DNA of 64,000 bases, taken from assembly GCF_003795145.1 (NCBI RefSeq), contig NZ_CP027786.1, positions 434,001-498,000 of the forward strand. Direction: 5' to 3'. A program made the translations under genes and the position numbers. The stretch comes from Tetragenococcus koreensis. GTDB taxonomy: Bacteria; Bacillota; Bacilli; Lactobacillales; Enterococcaceae. Of the stretch, positions 1-8,976 are shown piece after piece. The notes beneath the pieces were generated by a model that was not told where the DNA came from, did not search any database, and saw only the letters and a program-made list of their open reading frames with translations. Position 1 is the stretch's first letter. Every line of letters begins with the position of its first letter.

Positions 1-1
1 T

Positions 2-490
2 ATCTATCCTTTAGCTGTAATGACAGGCATGCATCATCTATTTATAATGATCGAAACCCAGTTACTAGCAGCAACAGGATTTAACCCATTGATTACGGTT
101 TGTGCAATGTACGGATTTGCCAACGCTGCAGTCGCTTTTGCTGTTGGGATGCGAGCAAAAAATAATAAAGTAAAGGTCATTGGATCAAGTGCTGGAATTA
201 CCCAACTACTAGGTGTAAGCGAACCGGCGCTATTTGGTATTACTGTTCGTTACGGAATGAAACCGTTAGCTGTAATGTTAGGTTGTTCAGCTGTTGGTGG
301 GGGAATATTAGCAGCTCTTGGTATTCAAGCAAATTCTTATGGTTTGGCCGTTATTCTTTCACCGTTAATGTATATTTATGAACCCTATCAGTTAATTAGT
401 TATATTTTAGTTGGAATCGCTACTTTTGTCGTTGCTTTCATACTAACTTACGTTTTTGCCGTTCCTAAAGAATTGTTAGCGGAAGAATAA
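2..490 (+). CDS. PTS sugar permease IIC domain, C-terminal part (cut by window start)
   Basis: The reading frame is open from the first bases, so the gene begins upstream. About 162 residues are visible, very hydrophobic, with the GVSEPALFGI signature that marks the IIC domain of the glucose/sucrose/beta-glucoside PTS family. The segment around GMHHLFIMIETQLL resembles sucrose- or N-acetylmuramate-type permeases more than trehalose types. The protein ends soon after the last membrane segment, so no IIA domain is fused at the C-terminus. It is an inner-membrane sugar channel. The substrate cannot be read from this fragment. A terminator at 611-658 closes the unit. Confidence 0.85.
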   Translation: MYPLAVMTGMHHLFIMIETQLLAATGFNPLITVCAMYGFANAAVAFAVGMRAKNNKVKVIGSSAGITQLLGVSEPALFGITVRYGMKPLAVMLGCSAVGGGILAALGIQANSYGLAVILSPLMYIYEPYQLISYILVGIATFVVAFILTYVFAVPKELLAEE

Positions 491-571
491 GTAGTTTAGT
501 TTAACAGAAATAACGATTAAAAAACTAGCGAAATATTTTAGAATTATGCCAGCGGTAAACATTAAAATCAC

Positions 572-603
572 CTGTTTAAGTTCAAATGAAATTGTTTAAA
601 CAG
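572..603. promoter_or_regulatory. Inverted repeat, candidate enhancer for the sigma-54 activator
   Basis: CTGTTTAA at 572-579 is mirrored by TTAAACAG at 596-603. The right arm lies in a perfect 10-bp palindrome, TGTTTAAACA (593-602). It sits about 80-110 bases upstream of the predicted start site of the sigma-54 promoter, the usual place for a LevR-type activator. The binding role is inferred from position. Confidence 0.45.
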
Positions 604-610
604 ATAAATT

Positions 611-658
611 AAAGCTTGTAACCTTGAAATAATAAGGGTTATAGGCTTTTTATTTTTT
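611..658 (+). terminator. Rho-independent terminator after the upstream PTS gene
   Basis: A 13-bp stem (611-623 with 637-649, two G-U pairs) is followed by a T-rich run to 658. It lies directly in front of the sigma-54 promoter and separates the two transcription units. Confidence 0.65.
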
Positions 659-673
659 GGCATGCTTATTGCT
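658..673 (+). promoter_or_regulatory. Sigma-54 (-24/-12) promoter of the mannose-type PTS operon
   Basis: TGGCAT-N5-TTGCT matches the RpoN consensus TGGCAC-N5-TTGCW in all but one base. The invariant GG (659-660) and GC (671-672) are 12 bases apart, as required. The predicted start is near 684, so the leader would be only about 13 bases and the Shine-Dalgarno sequence would lie at the very 5' end. A sigma-54 activator gene follows the operon at 4109. Confidence 0.8.
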
Positions 674-696
674 TATATAAGGGTGAGGTGATGTTA

Positions 697-1116
697 ATGA
701 AAAAAAGATATTTAGTGGCCACACACGGAGAGTTGGCCAAAGGGTTTCAGAGTTCTTTAAACATTTTGGCAGATAAAGGTAACAGTATTGAAATCATAAA
801 CGCTTATGTAACTGATGAGGACTACACTTCTCAAATTGTCGAATTTATTCAAAGTGTCGAGCAAGATGAGCAAGCAATTATTTTTACCGATTTATTTGGT
901 GGAAGTGTGAATCAGAGAGTACTGGCAGAAGTACTTACCCAAAAAAAAGAGAATATTTTTATTATATCTAATGCCAATTTAGCTATTCTATTGACATTAA
1001 TTGTAGGGAGTGAAGAAGAGAAATTAACAGATGCGTTGATTTCAGACGCAATTGAGGAAAGCCAAGTAAGGTTAGTACAAACAAGTATGCCAACAGAAGA
1101 CGAAACATTTTTTTAG
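697..1116 (+). CDS. Mannose-family PTS component IIA
   Basis: The protein has 139 residues with the fold and N-terminus of mannose/sorbose-type IIA proteins. THGELAKGF carries the phosphorylated histidine (about residue 10), and IFTDLFGGSVNQ is the second family signature. It takes phosphate from HPr and passes it to IIB (next gene). GTG at 688 and ATG at 691 are in frame, but ATG 697 is preferred because GGGTGAGGTG ends 6 bases before it. It is the first gene of a IIA-IIB-IIC-IID-HAD operon driven by the sigma-54 promoter at 658-673. The sugar is unknown. Confidence 0.9.
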   Translation: MKKRYLVATHGELAKGFQSSLNILADKGNSIEIINAYVTDEDYTSQIVEFIQSVEQDEQAIIFTDLFGGSVNQRVLAEVLTQKKENIFIISNANLAILLTLIVGSEEEKLTDALISDAIEESQVRLVQTSMPTEDETFF

Positions 1117-1127
1117 GAGGAGAAGGA

Positions 1128-1625
1128 ATGATAACACAAGTAAGAGTAGACGATCGATTGATTCACGGACAAGTAGCCGTTGTTTGGACAAAGGAATTAA
1201 ATGCCCCATTACTAGTCGTCGCAAATGATGAAGCAGCCAAAAATGAAGTGACTCAAATGACATTAAAAATGGCCGTACCTAATGGAGTGAAATTATTGAT
1301 CCGTTCGGTAGATGAGGCGATAGAAGTTTTCAATGATCCACGCGGTAAAGACCGTCGGATTTTTGTCATTGTCAATAGCGTCAGTGATGCAACAAAAATT
1401 GCGCAAAATGTAGAAGAAATCGAAGCCGTAAATGTAGCGAACACTGGCCGGTTTGATAAGTCAGATCCAAGCACAAAAACGATGTTATTTCCAAGTGTGC
1501 AATTGAATCCTGATGAGCTTGAAGCAGCAAAAGAACTAGCAAAAATTGAGCAGGTGGATAGTTATAACCAAGTCTTACCTACAAATTCCAGATACAATTT
1601 AAAAGATGCATTAAGTAAGCTATAA
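1128..1625 (+). CDS. Mannose/sorbose-family PTS component IIB
   Basis: The protein has 165 residues, the normal length for the family. It begins with the hallmark VRVDDRLIHGQV, in which His13 is the phosphorylation site. It is a cytoplasmic carrier that passes phosphate from IIA to the incoming sugar at the IIC/IID channel. AGGAGGAGAAGG lies just before the ATG. The gene is 11 bases after IIA and 18 bases before IIC, consistent with one operon. Confidence 0.92.
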   Translation: MITQVRVDDRLIHGQVAVVWTKELNAPLLVVANDEAAKNEVTQMTLKMAVPNGVKLLIRSVDEAIEVFNDPRGKDRRIFVIVNSVSDATKIAQNVEEIEAVNVANTGRFDKSDPSTKTMLFPSVQLNPDELEAAKELAKIEQVDSYNQVLPTNSRYNLKDALSKL

Positions 1626-1643
1626 AAGGAGGAATAAATAACT

Positions 1644-2453
1644 ATGTTGATAGAAGCAACATTAGCTGCTCTTGCAGTATTCATTTGTTTTGCCGGAAAC
1701 TATTTAACAGGACAAAGTATGATGGAGCGTCCCTTGGTTGTCGGTTTAGTTACAGGAATTTTAATGGGAGATATGAGAACCGGCGTTTTAATGGGAGCTT
1801 CATTAGAAGCGATCTTCTTAGGAAATGTCAATATAGGTGGTGTAATTGCTGCTGAACCGGTAACGGCAACGACACTTGCCACAACCTTTGCAATTATTTC
1901 TAATATTGAACAAAACGCTGCAATGACTTTAGCTGTTCCTATTGGAATGCTAGCTGCTTTTGTCGTAATGTTTTTGAAAAATGTGTTTATGAATATTTTT
2001 GCGCCATTTCTAGATAAAGCAGCCCGGGAAGATAATCAAAAAATGATTGTTGGTTTACATTATGGTACGTGGGTTATCTATTATTTGATCATTGCTTCTA
2101 TCTCTTTCATTGGAATTTTAGCAGGAAGCGGTCCTGTTAATACATTTGTTGAAAATATTCCAGAAAGATTGATGAACGGCTTGAGCGCTGCCGGAGGATT
2201 GTTGCCTGCCGTTGGGTTTGCGATGTTAATGAAATTACTCTGGGATAATAAACTAGCTGTGTTTTACATTTTGGGCTTTGTCCTTACCGCTTATTTAGAT
2301 CTACCCGCTGTGGCAGTTGCAGTCATCGGCGTTGTTATCTGTGTTGTTAGTGCACAAAGAGACTTGCAAATGCGAGATATTTCTACCAATGGAAATAACA
2401 ATGCAGCTGGCCCCATGACCAAAGAAGAAGAGGAGGATGACTTTTTCGCATGA
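1644..2453 (+). CDS. Mannose/sorbose-family PTS component IIC (membrane)
   Basis: The 269-residue protein has many hydrophobic segments and the family-typical stretch GVLMGASLEAIFLGNVNIG near residues 50-70. The tail is hydrophilic and acidic, rich in E and D, and ends in a run overlapping the next gene. IIC forms the sugar channel together with IID. An AAAAGGAGG ribosome site is well placed. The stop overlaps the IID start by 4 bases, suggesting translational coupling. Confidence 0.9.
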   Translation: MLIEATLAALAVFICFAGNYLTGQSMMERPLVVGLVTGILMGDMRTGVLMGASLEAIFLGNVNIGGVIAAEPVTATTLATTFAIISNIEQNAAMTLAVPIGMLAAFVVMFLKNVFMNIFAPFLDKAAREDNQKMIVGLHYGTWVIYYLIIASISFIGILAGSGPVNTFVENIPERLMNGLSAAGGLLPAVGFAMLMKLLWDNKLAVFYILGFVLTAYLDLPAVAVAVIGVVICVVSAQRDLQMRDISTNGNNNAAGPMTKEEEEDDFFA

Positions 2454-3277
2454 AATTACAAGAAGATTTAAGCAGAGAAGAAAAAAAGATGATGCGTTCA
2501 GTGTTTTGGCGTTCTTGGACGATGAATGCGAGTAGAACAGGTGCGACTCAATATCACGCAGTCGGTGTTATTTATACCTTACTTCCAGTTATTAATCGTT
2601 TCTATAAAACAAAAGAAGAGCGGGCCGATGCGTTAGTTCGCCATACTACTTGGTTTAATGCAACAATGCATCTTAATAACTTTATTATGGGTTTAGTTTC
2701 TTCGATGGAAAAGCAAAACAGCGAAGACGAAAACTTTGATGCAAGTTCTATTACAGCGGTAAAAGCTTCTTTAATGGGACCTATTTCTGGTATTGGAGAT
2801 TCATTTTTCTGGGGAATTTTACGCGTCGTCGCAGCAGGAATCGGAATTTCATTAGCAAATACGGGGACTCCTTTAGGGGCTATTGTCTTTTTACTCTTGT
2901 ATAATATTCCAGCATTTTTAATCCATTACTTCGCTTTATACGGTGGTTACTCTGTTGGAGCGAGCTTTATTCAAAAACTCTATGAATCAGGCGGCATGCA
3001 GATTCTAACCAAAGCGTCCAGTATGCTGGGGTTGATGATGATGGGAAGTATGACTGCTTCAAACGTTGATTTTGAAACGATCTTAGAAGTAAATGTTGCA
3101 GGTAGTGAAGAAACAATGAGGATTCAAGAATATTTAGATCAGCTTTTTGTAGATATTGTGCCTTTAGCTGTTACATTGATTGCGTTTTGGCTACTACGTA
3201 AAAAAGTCAATGTTAACTATGTCATGCTAGGTATTATGTGCCTAGGAATTATTCTTGGTTTATTAGGAGTTTCCTGA
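2450..3277 (+). CDS. Mannose/sorbose-family PTS component IID (membrane)
   Basis: The 275-residue protein has the IID layout: a hydrophilic N-terminal half with RSWTMNASRTGATQYHAVG and the FNATMHLNNFIMG segment, a glycine-rich GPISGIGDSFFWG motif, then C-terminal membrane helices. It partners IIC in sugar uptake. It starts inside the IIC stop (ATGA) and ends one base before the HAD gene. Length and motifs are ordinary. Confidence 0.9.
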   Translation: MKLQEDLSREEKKMMRSVFWRSWTMNASRTGATQYHAVGVIYTLLPVINRFYKTKEERADALVRHTTWFNATMHLNNFIMGLVSSMEKQNSEDENFDASSITAVKASLMGPISGIGDSFFWGILRVVAAGIGISLANTGTPLGAIVFLLLYNIPAFLIHYFALYGGYSVGASFIQKLYESGGMQILTKASSMLGLMMMGSMTASNVDFETILEVNVAGSEETMRIQEYLDQLFVDIVPLAVTLIAFWLLRKKVNVNYVMLGIMCLGIILGLLGVS

Positions 3278-3278
3278 T

Positions 3279-3995
3279 ATGAGCGTTGCTGTATTTTTTG
3301 ATGTAGATGATACATTATTAGATAACTATGCTGCGTTTAAGGAAACATTACTTGAACTTTTTCCAAGAAAAAATTTGTCAGAAACCTACCTAAAAGAACT
3401 TTACAAAGAATTTAGGGTTCATAGTGAAGCGATTTATAACCAATATCGCATCAATCAAACAACCAGTAATGAAAACATGCATGTTCGATGGCAAATGATC
3501 ATAAATGAATTAAATGCAATGAATGACTCATCTTTTTTAGAAAAGCTAGATGATTTATACCATGTTAAACAAAAGCAACAGAAGCTTCCAAAAGAGTATA
3601 TCAATTTATTTTCTTTTTTAAGCAACCAGCAAATCCAATTTGGTGTGTTAACGAATGGGTTAGCAGATGCTCAAGCAAATAAAGTTAAGCAACTACAGCT
3701 GCACAATTATATGTCTCCAGACTTGATTTTTATTTCTGAAGTTATTCAAGATGCCAAACCCAATTTTAGTTGTTTTAGAAAAATAGAACAACTTGTTCCT
3801 AAAGCAGTTGACTCATTTATTTATTTAGGCGACAGTTTTAAAAATGATATTGAACCATTATTAAATAGTCAATGGTGCCCAATTTGGATCAATCGTTTTA
3901 ACAATCAAACTGAAAAAGAAGGTTATATTGAAGTAAAAAATAATGAAGAAGCAGTAATGACGATAAAAAATTTGATTCAAAAAAGTACTTTATAA
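3279..3995 (+). CDS. HAD-superfamily hydrolase, likely sugar-phosphate phosphatase
   Basis: The 238-residue protein opens with FFDVDDTLLDN, the HAD motif I with nucleophile and acid/base aspartates. LTNGL (motif II) and YLGDSFKNDIEP (motif IV) follow. The helical cap between motifs I and II fits subfamily I, YjjG/HAD-IA type. The gene lies 1 base after the IID stop, so it belongs to the operon. From that context it probably dephosphorylates a sugar phosphate made by the transporter, or detoxifies excess. The substrate is an inference. Confidence 0.8.
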   Translation: MSVAVFFDVDDTLLDNYAAFKETLLELFPRKNLSETYLKELYKEFRVHSEAIYNQYRINQTTSNENMHVRWQMIINELNAMNDSSFLEKLDDLYHVKQKQQKLPKEYINLFSFLSNQQIQFGVLTNGLADAQANKVKQLQLHNYMSPDLIFISEVIQDAKPNFSCFRKIEQLVPKAVDSFIYLGDSFKNDIEPLLNSQWCPIWINRFNNQTEKEGYIEVKNNEEAVMTIKNLIQKSTL

Positions 3996-4003
3996 AATAT
4001 ATT

Positions 4004-4046
4004 ATTGGCGTGAACAAACTTCTTTAAGCTGATTGTTCACGCCAAT
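4004..4046 (+). terminator. Terminator-like hairpin after the PTS/HAD operon
   Basis: A perfect 14-bp inverted repeat (4004-4017 with 4033-4046) is followed by a weak T-rich tail. It separates the operon from the activator gene. Confidence 0.6.
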
Positions 4047-4108
4047 TTCTAATTTAAGATGATTTTTGAACTTATTTTAGGTATCTTAATAAGTTGGAGG
4101 TGTTAGAT

Positions 4109-6637
4109 ATGAAAATAAAAACACGTCAGGACCTTTTAGCTGCTTTAAAAAAAGGCAAACCAGACATGACAACCACTGAAATTGCGGAGGCTGTAAAGTT
4201 GAGTCGCTCAGTGACAAGCCTTTATTTAAATGAACTTTTAGCAAATGGCGAAGTTATCAAGAAAGGATCCAAGCCAATTTATTGGCAGTTAGCTGATTTT
4301 TCGGAAAGTAAGAACGCAGAAGATATTTTCCAGAAATTTATCGGCAGTAATGGTAGCGTAAAAGAAGCAATTAATAAATGTAAAGCTGCAGTTCTTTATC
4401 CTCCTTTGGGTTTGCCCCTTTTAATTCATGGTGACAGTGGGGTTGGCAAAAGTTATTTAGCAAAACTAATTTTTGAGTATCTTAAAGCAAAACAAGTAAA
4501 TGGGACTGAAAAGTTTTTGGTTTTTAACTGTGCTGATTATGCAAATAATCCAGAGCTTATCTCTTCTATCCTTTTCGGACATACAAAAGGAGCTTTTACT
4601 GGCGCAGATAGCGCAAAGAAAGGTTTGTTAGCTCAGGCGGATCAAGGTGTTTTATTTCTTGATGAAGTTCACCGTTTGTCCCATGAAAATCAAGAAAAAT
4701 TATTTCAATTTATGGATACCGGACATTTTCGTCCGATAGGAGAAGAAGAAAAGACTGTGACGTCTAATGTTCGCTTACTATTTGCTACGACTGAAAAACC
4801 AGAAAAAGTTTTATTGCCAACTTTTTACAGACGTATATCTGTCACAATTCATTTACCATCTTTTCATCAACGACCGATTTTTGAAAGAATTGAGTTAATT
4901 AAATACTTATTTTTAAATGAAGCAAAACGGATTAAAAAAGATCTAAAAATAAGTCAGAGAGTTTTTTCAAAAATGACGGAAGAAAAATTGTCTGGCAATG
5001 TAGGAAGCTTAACAAATGAAGTGCGGATGTTATGTGCTGATATGTTGAGAAAGAATAACGACGAAGAAGTTATTAAAATTGGGGAGCCGCAAGAAAAAGA
5101 TTGGATCTATCTTTTTCAAACAGATTCCATATTCGATGAAAAGACGCAAGCCATTCAAAAGCTAAGCCAGTCCTTTTCAAACCTATTTAATAAAGACATT
5201 GATTTTCCTGAATTAAAGAAAAGCATCTATCAATTTAACCAGGATTTTTTAACGGAATTATTCTCAAGTGACAATGATTGTCTTTTCTATCATATTAAAA
5301 ATAGTATTCAAAACAGAAATAAAAATACAATAGATAATGAACCTTTAACTGAAGAAGCTGTTTATTGTTTATATAATGTTATAAAACTTAATGAAAATAA
5401 CGATCACGCCGAAAAATTAGGCAAGGTCAAGCAACAATTAGTGAGTGAATATCCTCGAACAGTTGCATTAGCGAATAATTTGACAAAAGATCTTAACCAG
5501 GAAATTAAAGAATTTGCCGAAACCATACTTGCTATTTTACTGATTGATTCTGTTTCAGAAGACATCCGTTATCACGCTTTACTGGTTGCGCATGGGAATT
5601 CTACTGCATCAAGTATTCAAGCTGTAACCAATAGGTTGTGTGGAGATTACGTTTTCGATGCTATTAATATGCCATTAACTTCTTCGATTCGCGATATTAT
5701 TTCTCAAGTAAAAATTTGGCTTTCTGAAAGAGACACTTCACAAGGCGTCGTCATGTTAGTGGATATGGGATCGTTAACGCAACTATACAAAAGTTTAAAA
5801 CCACAAATTTTAGGAGAATTATTGGTCATTAATAATTTAACGACTTCATATGCATTAGACATTGGTCAAAAATTACTCAACGGAAAATTATTTTATGACA
5901 TCGCTAAATCTGCAGAAAATAATTTTAAAACAGAAGTACAGTATTTTGAAGGCTTTGAAGTAGAGAAAAACATTATTATTTCAAGTATTTCCGGTAAGGA
6001 CGTTGCTAAAAAAATCCAATCGATTTGCCAAAAATACCTTGATCCAGATGTTAAGTTAATTGTATTAAAATTCAATGAATTATTGAATACGCTGGAACTC
6101 GCTCATAGCCAACAGGATTATCTGGAATCAACTGTTTTAGTGTTGAGTACCTCATATCTAGACAATAAAACCGAAATACCGACGATTAATTTGTTAGATG
6201 TGGTAGATGAGGATGCCGAAACAAAATTAGAACAATCGTTTAAAAACCTGATTCATCCAAATGATATTACGAACATTTTAAATGAATTTATCCAATTTTT
6301 CTCAAAAGAAGGGCTGTCAGAAAAATTAGTTTTTCTAAATCCAGATGTCATTATTCGACAAGTAGAAGATGTCGTTGAAAAGCTTGAACGACGGTTTAAC
6401 TTGAAATTATCGGCAAAAATGCGTTTTAATTTGTTGATGCACTCAGCACTTCTAATTGAAAGAACAATATTAGGGGTGGAAGATTATTCCGTTCCTGAAA
6501 ATATAGATGAAATAAAAATCAATGGAAGACTGTTTTACCAGAACGCTAAAAATGTTTTCTATTCCTTAGAGCAATTCTATAAAATTCAAATTTCTGATTG
6601 GGAACTATATGTGATTTATGAACTGTTAATCTCTTAA
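4109..6637 (+). CDS. LevR/ManR-type sigma-54-dependent PTS regulator
   Basis: About 842 residues. An N-terminal winged-helix part (1-60) is followed by an AAA+ sigma-54 interaction domain: Walker A GDSGVGKSYLAK, the sigma-54 contact loop GAFTGA, and Walker B-like GVLFLDEVHR. PTS-regulation domains follow, with an EIIA-man-like segment (ALLVAHGNSTASS, candidate phospho-His) and a C-terminal PRD with MHSALLIERTI. Such proteins open sigma-54 promoters and are tuned by PTS phosphorylation. The ORF extends to TTG 4094, but ATG 4109 has GGAGGTG 6 bases upstream. The target is very probably the promoter at 658-673. The activator lies downstream of its operon with its own leader. Confidence 0.92.
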   Translation: MKIKTRQDLLAALKKGKPDMTTTEIAEAVKLSRSVTSLYLNELLANGEVIKKGSKPIYWQLADFSESKNAEDIFQKFIGSNGSVKEAINKCKAAVLYPPLGLPLLIHGDSGVGKSYLAKLIFEYLKAKQVNGTEKFLVFNCADYANNPELISSILFGHTKGAFTGADSAKKGLLAQADQGVLFLDEVHRLSHENQEKLFQFMDTGHFRPIGEEEKTVTSNVRLLFATTEKPEKVLLPTFYRRISVTIHLPSFHQRPIFERIELIKYLFLNEAKRIKKDLKISQRVFSKMTEEKLSGNVGSLTNEVRMLCADMLRKNNDEEVIKIGEPQEKDWIYLFQTDSIFDEKTQAIQKLSQSFSNLFNKDIDFPELKKSIYQFNQDFLTELFSSDNDCLFYHIKNSIQNRNKNTIDNEPLTEEAVYCLYNVIKLNENNDHAEKLGKVKQQLVSEYPRTVALANNLTKDLNQEIKEFAETILAILLIDSVSEDIRYHALLVAHGNSTASSIQAVTNRLCGDYVFDAINMPLTSSIRDIISQVKIWLSERDTSQGVVMLVDMGSLTQLYKSLKPQILGELLVINNLTTSYALDIGQKLLNGKLFYDIAKSAENNFKTEVQYFEGFEVEKNIIISSISGKDVAKKIQSICQKYLDPDVKLIVLKFNELLNTLELAHSQQDYLESTVLVLSTSYLDNKTEIPTINLLDVVDEDAETKLEQSFKNLIHPNDITNILNEFIQFFSKEGLSEKLVFLNPDVIIRQVEDVVEKLERRFNLKLSAKMRFNLLMHSALLIERTILGVEDYSVPENIDEIKINGRLFYQNAKNVFYSLEQFYKIQISDWELYVIYELLIS

Positions 6638-6711
6638 GATGTTTACACAACGTAATGATTATAATTACTTCGTTACAAAAATAGAATGAGCCAATATAAT
6701 TTGACGGTTTT

Positions 6712-6743
6712 GAACAAAAGGCTAGATTTCTAGTCTTTTGTTC
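6712..6743. terminator. Strong hairpin after the activator gene
   Basis: A 15-bp stem (6712-6726 with 6729-6743, one G-U pair) centred on TCTAGA. There is no clear T tract on either side, so it could end transcription weakly or protect mRNA ends. Confidence 0.45.
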
Positions 6744-6816
6744 ATTACAATAAAAGAAAAGGCATACAATTGTAGATGTAGTCTTTTCTAACAAATTTCC
6801 GTAAAAGAGGTTTTCC

Positions 6817-7692
6817 ATGAGTTTATATCTAGAGATCCCACAGTTAGACCAGCAATTTCCTTATCGGATGTTAGTAAATGACGGAATGACAATCGTTTAT
6901 CCACACTGGCATAAGGAAATTGAGATCATTTATGCCAAGTATGGCAAAGTGAATATTGGTCTTGATGGAGAAGTCATTACGCTAGAAGAAGGAGAAATTA
7001 TTTATTTTGCTAGTGGCCAGCCACATTATTTTTTGGCTTCACCGGAAAGCGTTCGTTATGTATATCAGTTTGACTTAAAATTGTTCGATGAAGCCATTTT
7101 GCGTAAAAATGAAGAAGATTCCTTATTTTCTTTGTTTGAAGAGGGTCAACGACATAGCCGTTATTGGCCGCAAGAATTTGCCAAAATGGTGCAAAATTTA
7201 TTACTGGAATTATTTGAATTGCAAGATGCTGAAGCGCAAGGGGAAAATTATTTAGTTTTAGCGATATTGTATCGTTTAATCGGGGAGTGTTATCGAGCTT
7301 TGCCGAAGAAACAATCGTTGAAAACTAAAAAAGTACCGAATGCTATTCAACAAAAAGAAACATTACAGCGTCTGAATAAAGTATTTGATTACATCGAAAA
7401 TCATTATCAAGAGGTGATGACGATTGATGATGTGGCTAAATATGTCGGTTTTAGTCCTTATTATTTTACACGCTTTTTTAAAACCAACACCGGACAAACG
7501 TTCATGCAGTTTTTAACAGAGTACCGGATCAATCAAGCACAATTTATTTTAGGTAACGAAAAATTACCAATGGCCGAAGTGGCGGAAAGAGCAGGTTTTG
7601 CTAGTGTGAAGACCTTTCATCATGTGTTTAAAGAAGCAGTTGGGCAATCGCCACTACAATATCAAAAGAAGATGAGTCTATTGTCTTCTTGA
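6817..7692 (+). CDS. AraC-family transcriptional regulator with cupin sensor domain
   Basis: The protein has 291 residues. The N-terminal part has the cupin-like sugar-sensing pattern (PHWHKEIEIIYA, then GEIIYFASGQPHYF). The C-terminal 100 residues hold two helix-turn-helix units: DDVAKYVGFSPYYFTRFFK and MAEVAERAGFASVKTFHHVFK, the AraC signature. An AGAGG site precedes ATG 6817. It is followed by its own terminator and then the Gfo/Idh/MocA-ThuA operon on the same strand, which it likely controls. The promoter-proximal palindrome at 7793-7804 is a candidate operator. The inducer is unknown. Confidence 0.9.
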   Translation: MSLYLEIPQLDQQFPYRMLVNDGMTIVYPHWHKEIEIIYAKYGKVNIGLDGEVITLEEGEIIYFASGQPHYFLASPESVRYVYQFDLKLFDEAILRKNEEDSLFSLFEEGQRHSRYWPQEFAKMVQNLLLELFELQDAEAQGENYLVLAILYRLIGECYRALPKKQSLKTKKVPNAIQQKETLQRLNKVFDYIENHYQEVMTIDDVAKYVGFSPYYFTRFFKTNTGQTFMQFLTEYRINQAQFILGNEKLPMAEVAERAGFASVKTFHHVFKEAVGQSPLQYQKKMSLLSS

Positions 7693-7728
7693 AAGAAAAG
7701 CATAGTTTAAGACATGAAACAAATTTTT

Positions 7729-7757
7729 AGCCTGAGCAAATCGCTGCAGGCTTTTTT
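7729..7757 (+). terminator. Rho-independent terminator of the AraC gene
   Basis: AGCCTG (7729-7734) pairs with CAGGCT (7747-7752) and is followed by a run of T. Confidence 0.75.
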
Positions 7758-7791
7758 GTTGTGTCATCAATTTTAGTTAAAAAGCAATATC

Positions 7792-7873
7792 TGGGAATTT
7801 TCCCTCAGGAAAACAGGAAGAATCATTACTGATTCTTCGTTATAATAAATAGGTAAGGTTTAAAACGTTTTCA
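7792..7873 (+). promoter_or_regulatory. Promoter and operator region of the oxidoreductase operon
   Basis: It contains a 12-bp palindrome GGGAATTTTCCC (7793-7804), a 9-bp inverted repeat (7817-7825 with 7830-7838) and a consensus -10 TATAAT (7841-7846) without a clear -35. A cre-like TTAAAACGTTTTCA (7860-7873) runs into the ribosome site, where CcpA binding would block elongation. The lack of a -35 suits activation by the AraC protein. The same palindrome recurs at 57593. Confidence 0.6.
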
Positions 7874-7884
7874 GGAGGGAAGCT

Positions 7885-8976
7885 ATGACAGTTAAAGTTG
7901 GCATTATTGGCTGCGGTGGAATCGCAAATGGGAAACATCTACCGGCGCTATCGCAAATTAAAGAAGTAGAATTTGTCGCTTTTTGCGATATTATCGTTGA
8001 GCGCGCACAAAAAGCAAAAGAAGAATACGGCAAGGTAAATTCAGAAATATTTGAGGATTATAATGAAATGCTTGAGTCAATTGATCTAGATATGGTTCAC
8101 GTATTGACGCCTAACGATACTCATGCAGTGATTTCGATTGCGGCAATGGAGGCAAACAATCACGTAATGTGTGAAAAACCAATGGCAAAAACATCTAAAG
8201 AAGCGCGACAAATGATCGAAGTTTCAAAGCAAACGGGCAAGAAGTTAACCATTGGTTATCAAAACCGGTTCAGAACAGATGCGCAATATTTGCATGAGAT
8301 TTGCCAAGAAGGCGAATTAGGCGAAATTTACACAGCGAAAGCCCATGCGATCAGACGGCGTGCGGTACCAACATGGGGTGTATTTTTAGATGAAGAAGCC
8401 CAGGGTGGTGGTCCGCTGATTGATATTGGAACCCATGCGCTGGATTTAACTTTGTGGATGATGGGTAATTATAAGCCAAAATATGTTGTCGGCAATACTT
8501 ATCACAAATTAGCTGAAACAAAAAATGCTGCGAATGCTTGGGGTCCTTGGGATCCGAAAGAATTTACAGTAGAGGATTCGGCATTTGGTTTTATTGTAAT
8601 GGAAAATGGAGCGACTATTTTTCTTGAAGCCAGTTGGGCGTTAAACAGCTTGGATGTCAAAGAAGCGAAAACAACCTTGATGGGAACCAAAGGCGGTGCG
8701 GACATGAATGATGGTTTGACGATCAACGGCGAAGATCATGGGTTACTTTATGATAAAGAAATTCAATTAGAAACCGGTGGGGTTGACTTTTATGATGGAG
8801 AAGGCGATGACCCAGAATTGTTAGAAGCTCAATCATGGATTAAAGCAGTAACTAATGGTACCGAAGTTGTTGTTAAACCGGAAGAAGCTTTAGTAGTCAC
8901 AGAAATCTTAGAAGCGATTTATAAAGCGTCTGCAACAGGTGAACCGGTTTATTTGTATGAAAGGGGTGCTAGATGA
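7885..8976 (+). CDS. Gfo/Idh/MocA-family NAD(P)-dependent oxidoreductase
   Basis: 363 residues. The N-terminal Rossmann motif [14 protein letters not shown] binds the nucleotide, CEKPMAKT carries the family EKP lysine, and [20 protein letters not shown] is the substrate-domain signature with the catalytic DxGxH-type histidine. The family oxidises or reduces sugar, cyclitol or amino-sugar hydroxyls. AGGAGGG precedes the ATG. It overlaps the ThuA-like gene by 4 bases. In this setting it is a candidate for oxidising a glycoside or sugar to a keto form. The exact substrate is not readable. Confidence 0.9.
   Translation: MTVKVGIIGCGGIANGKHLPALSQIKEVEFVAFCDIIVERAQKAKEEYGKVNSEIFEDYNEMLESIDLDMVHVLTPNDTHAVISIAAMEANNHVMCEKPMAKTSKEARQMIEVSKQTGKKLTIGYQNRFRTDAQYLHEICQEGELGEIYTAKAHAIRRRAVPTWGVFLDEEAQGGGPLIDIGTHALDLTLWMMGNYKPKYVVGNTYHKLAETKNAANAWGPWDPKEFTVEDSAFGFIVMENGATIFLEASWALNSLDVKEAKTTLMGTKGGADMNDGLTINGEDHGLLYDKEIQLETGGVDFYDGEGDDPELLEAQSWIKAVTNGTEVVVKPEEALVVTEILEAIYKASATGEPVYLYERGAR

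Noticed and set aside
4094-4108. TTG 4094 as start of the LevR-type regulator
   Set aside because: It overlaps the Shine-Dalgarno GGAGGTG that serves ATG 4109.
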